Positions 61,874 through 64,000 of a DNA stretch of 64,000 nucleotides are shown one piece after another. The first letter of the stretch is position 1, and each line of letters begins with the position of its first letter. Under the pieces are notes generated by a model, which was not told the origin of the DNA, ran no database searches, and saw nothing but the letters and a program-made list of their open reading frames with translations. The DNA is from Lentzea jiangxiensis (GTDB taxonomy: Bacteria > Actinomycetota > Actinomycetes > Mycobacteriales > Pseudonocardiaceae), in the NCBI RefSeq assembly GCF_900104175.1, contig NZ_FNIX01000008.1, forward strand, positions 62,001 through 126,000. Reading direction: 5' to 3'. A program made the position numbers and the translations under genes.

Positions 61874-63079
61874 TCATCGAACACGGTGACCCATCCGGAG
61901 AACGGCACGAACGTCGAGCAACCGCTCCAGGTCCGCCACGGGGTTGCCCCGCACCACCAGGAAGTCCGCGTCGGCACCTGTCACCAGCTCGCCCTTCCTG
62001 CCCTCCACGCCGCACAGCTTCGCGGCGTCCCTGGTCGCGGCGGTCAGCACCTCACCCGGCGACCACCCGTGCCGGGCCATCTCGACCAGTCCGTGGGGAA
62101 GCACGTCATGCGGCTTCAAAGGGGCGATACCCGCGTCAGAGCCGACGGAGACCTTCACCCCGTGTTTGAAAAGCCCTTGCAGCGCCGCGTCCTGAGCCGC
62201 CCTCACGGCCTCGAGCTGTTCCCTCTGGCCGGGGCTCATGACCTCGAGCATCGCAGCCAAGGCCACCGGGTCGAACCCGAGAGTCGCGCTGACGGCGACA
62301 TCGCGAGCCGCCATGGCCTCCATCAGTCCCTGCTGCGGATCACTGCCCTGCTCGCCGACGAACGACGCGTGTTCGATCGAGTCCACGCCGGCCGCGATCG
62401 CGTCATCGATCGACCGCACGCCGTGCGCGTGTGCCGCCACCGGAAGGCCCAGCCGGTGCGCCTCGTCGACGACGACCTTCAGGAGCTCTCTGCCGAACTG
62501 GGGCTCGGTCGGCAGCGAGCCCGGAGTCATGTTGCCGCCACTGGCCATGACCTTGATGACCGAGCAGCCGCGCGAGTGCCGCTCGCGAACGGCCGAAATC
62601 AGCGACTCCGCATCCGGAGCGGTCTCCCCGCCGAGGAAGAAGCAGTGACCGCCTGGGGTCGTGATGGGCGGTCCCGCGGGAAGGATCTCCGGTCCCGCTA
62701 CGACGTCCTGCGCCAGTTCGTCCCGAAGGCCGAGCGAGAGGTAGTCACGGTCACCCAGGTCGCGGATCGTCGTCACACCCGCGTGCACGGCACGGCGGGC
62801 GGCCCGCCGCATCGACTCGAGCAGTTCCGGTTCGCTGGCCTCGCACACCGACTTCACCGGGTCGACGCCGGCGTCGAACACCAGGTGCACGTGGGTGTCG
62901 ATGAGGCCGGGAAGCAGGCACGCGTCCTCACCGAGGTCGACGACTCGAACGCCGTCCGGCGCCGTGGAGCCGATCTCGTCGATGACACCGCCGCGCACCA
63001 CGACGCTGACCGGACCTTCGTGGAACGCGTTGCCGTCGAACACCATTCCACCGACCAATGCGAAAGCTTCAACGCTCAC
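61874..63079 (-). CDS. Metal-dependent amidohydrolase
   Basis: 401 residues from GTG 63079 (AGAGG eight bases upstream). The amidohydrolase superfamily metal site is PGLIDTHVHLVFDAG (H-x-H), with further ligands in LPVAAHAHGVRSID, SIEHASFVG and the Asp in SVGSDAGIAPL. The C-terminal region LVTGADADFLVVRGNPVADL is the usual metal-hydrolase barrel plus sandwich extension. It belongs near imidazolonepropionase and Xaa-Pro/Xaa-Arg dipeptidase relatives. No signal peptide. Confidence 0.87.
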   Translation of the reverse strand: MSVEAFALVGGMVFDGNAFHEGPVSVVVRGGVIDEIGSTAPDGVRVVDLGEDACLLPGLIDTHVHLVFDAGVDPVKSVCEASEPELLESMRRAARRAVHAGVTTIRDLGDRDYLSLGLRDELAQDVVAGPEILPAGPPITTPGGHCFFLGGETAPDAESLISAVRERHSRGCSVIKVMASGGNMTPGSLPTEPQFGRELLKVVVDEAHRLGLPVAAHAHGVRSIDDAIAAGVDSIEHASFVGEQGSDPQQGLMEAMAARDVAVSATLGFDPVALAAMLEVMSPGQREQLEAVRAAQDAALQGLFKHGVKVSVGSDAGIAPLKPHDVLPHGLVEMARHGWSPGEVLTAATRDAAKLCGVEGRKGELVTGADADFLVVRGNPVADLERLLDVRAVLRMGHRVR

Positions 63080-63646
63080 CCGACAGCCTCTCTTCCCCTG
63101 CGCTGGACAGAGCGTTGTGGCGTCCAAACCGGATTTCCAGGAAGCGCGGACTCCACCGCTCCTGCTCAGCATGCTTTCCACAGCGCCCCCCGATGCCCCC
63201 ATTCCGGAGTTGCTTCACGCGCGGACACGAATCGCGGTACCGCCGAGCCGGAAAAGAGTCGCCGTCGTCACAGGAAGCGGTGCCACACCTGGTCGTGCCG
63301 GTGAAACCCCGAGCCGGGACAAGCTCTGACGGTAGGTGCGGAAAAGCAGGACAAGGCACGGGAGGCACCATCTCGAGGAACACCGGACCTCCCCGTACCG
63401 GGCGATCCGATCAAGGCGGTCTCCGACGCGCAGACCCGGTGGACGCGCTGGAGCCGACCTGTCCGTGACCCGCCCGGAAGCGTCCGCGACTCGATCCTGA
63501 ACTTCACCATCGAAGAATCCGCCGCTGAGGAACAGGCGCTGAGGAACAGGCGCATCCCGCTCCACGAACGTCCACCGCGAGCAGGGGTGCACAAAAGCGA
63601 GCAGTGCGCATCGGCCGACCGTCACCGCCGGCGGTGCGAGGTCCGA
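63080..63646. other. 567-base intergenic region
   Basis: No gene with actinobacterial codon bias or a domain. A perfect tandem 14-base repeat, CGCTGAGGAACAGG twice, lies at 63523-63550. Confidence 0.45.
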
Positions 63647-63988
63647 TCACCCGCGCCTGCCGTAGCCTGACGAACCACTCGTCTGCACGATCCGCATCGC
63701 AACCTCGCGCAATGAAGGCGACATCGGAAAACCGAGTGACGACCAGATCAACATGACTTCGGCATAGCTGACTTCCACAACGTGCTCTTCGAGCAGAACC
63801 CCACCCATGCGGAAACCTTGACGGCCCAGAATCTTGTTCACCTCATTTGCCAGCTGTCGCCCGAGGTTGAACTGGGTGAAAATACTCTCGATTTTTTGCA
63901 ATTCTGCTCCGAGCACATTCCGGCTCGGATGCGGCAGAACATGAAGCTTTCTCGCCATTTCGTCGCGTAGCAACTCAAGGGATGGCAC
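63647..63988 (-). CDS. Hypothetical protein of 113 residues
   Basis: ATG 63988 to a stop at 63647. The product includes SLELLRDEMARKLHVLPHPS, FTQFNLGRQLANEVNKILGR and a segment GGVLLEEHVVEVSYAEVMLI. Codon bias is weaker than its neighbours and no ribosome binding site is clear. No family recognised; its upstream neighbour lies outside the window. Confidence 0.55.
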   Translation of the reverse strand: MPSLELLRDEMARKLHVLPHPSRNVLGAELQKIESIFTQFNLGRQLANEVNKILGRQGFRMGGVLLEEHVVEVSYAEVMLIWSSLGFPMSPSLREVAMRIVQTSGSSGYGRRG

Positions 63989-64000
63989 CAGACCGTCGGC

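Noticed and set aside
63215..63625. 136-codon minus frame
   Set aside because: No domain, poor codon bias and no start site; treated as intergenic.
1..64000. CRISPR array or transposon
   Set aside because: No regular direct-repeat array, no transposase or terminal-repeat pair was recognised anywhere in the window.

Overview
The window is very G+C-rich with strongly G/C-ending codons, many GTG and TTG starts, SARP/AfsR regulators, a conservon, F420-type enzymes and a Wzx/Wzy exopolysaccharide locus. This is a filamentous actinomycete; gene style and content fit Pseudonocardiales (a Lentzea/Saccharothrix/Actinosynnema-like strain), but that is inference from content only. No tRNA, rRNA, CRISPR array, intact insertion sequence or replication origin was seen.

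Layout. 1-2841: 3'-truncated AfsR/SARP regulator (-). 3119-4719: compact three-gene cassette (+) made of a 49-residue secreted two-cysteine peptide, SdpA and SdpB; it resembles the Bacillus sporulation-delaying-protein toxin system but has a far smaller precursor. 4799-22302: exopolysaccharide locus with a UDP-GlcNAc 2-epimerase, a run of ten translationally coupled genes (membrane protein, deacetylase, Wzy-like polymerase, glycosyltransferases, Wzz-like protein, Wzx flippase), an opposed pair (GHL15-like lipoprotein, priming phosphoglycosyltransferase), and a GT2 / FAD amine-oxidase-fold protein / lysyl oxidase operon closed by a strong terminator. 22551-25143: small upstream ORF, indole prenyltransferase and tryptophanase, a prenylated-indole pathway. 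25202-29072: CvnABCD conservon (-). 30008-41531: ABC-ATPase pseudogene, three serine beta-lactamase-fold genes, purL-purQ, an AraC/quinone-reductase divergent pair and a two-component pair whose kinase has lost its N-terminus. 41935-44803: TetR-controlled redox operon with F420-type members. 45203-50462: AfsR-type TPR remnant, voltage-gated channel with an acidic (calcium-like) selectivity filter, and a full-length AfsR/SARP regulator. 50592-63988: Tat-exported M20 amidohydrolase, small unknown proteins, TRIC-family channel, alpha/beta hydrolase sharing an operator sequence with a GntR regulator, methyltransferase, LuxR regulator, lectin-DUF6461 fusion, primase-like protein, metal-dependent amidohydrolase and a final unknown gene.

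The right two thirds carries many gene remnants (ABC ATPase, GNAT, histidine kinase, TPR tail, glutaminyl cyclase, response regulator, LuxR tail), which marks it as an accessory, decaying region. The left third is dense and intact. The most promising unusual systems are the miniature Sdp-like peptide cassette, the channel with the TGDAWSD filter, the lysyl oxidase in a polysaccharide operon, and the leader-ORF/prenyltransferase/tryptophanase unit.
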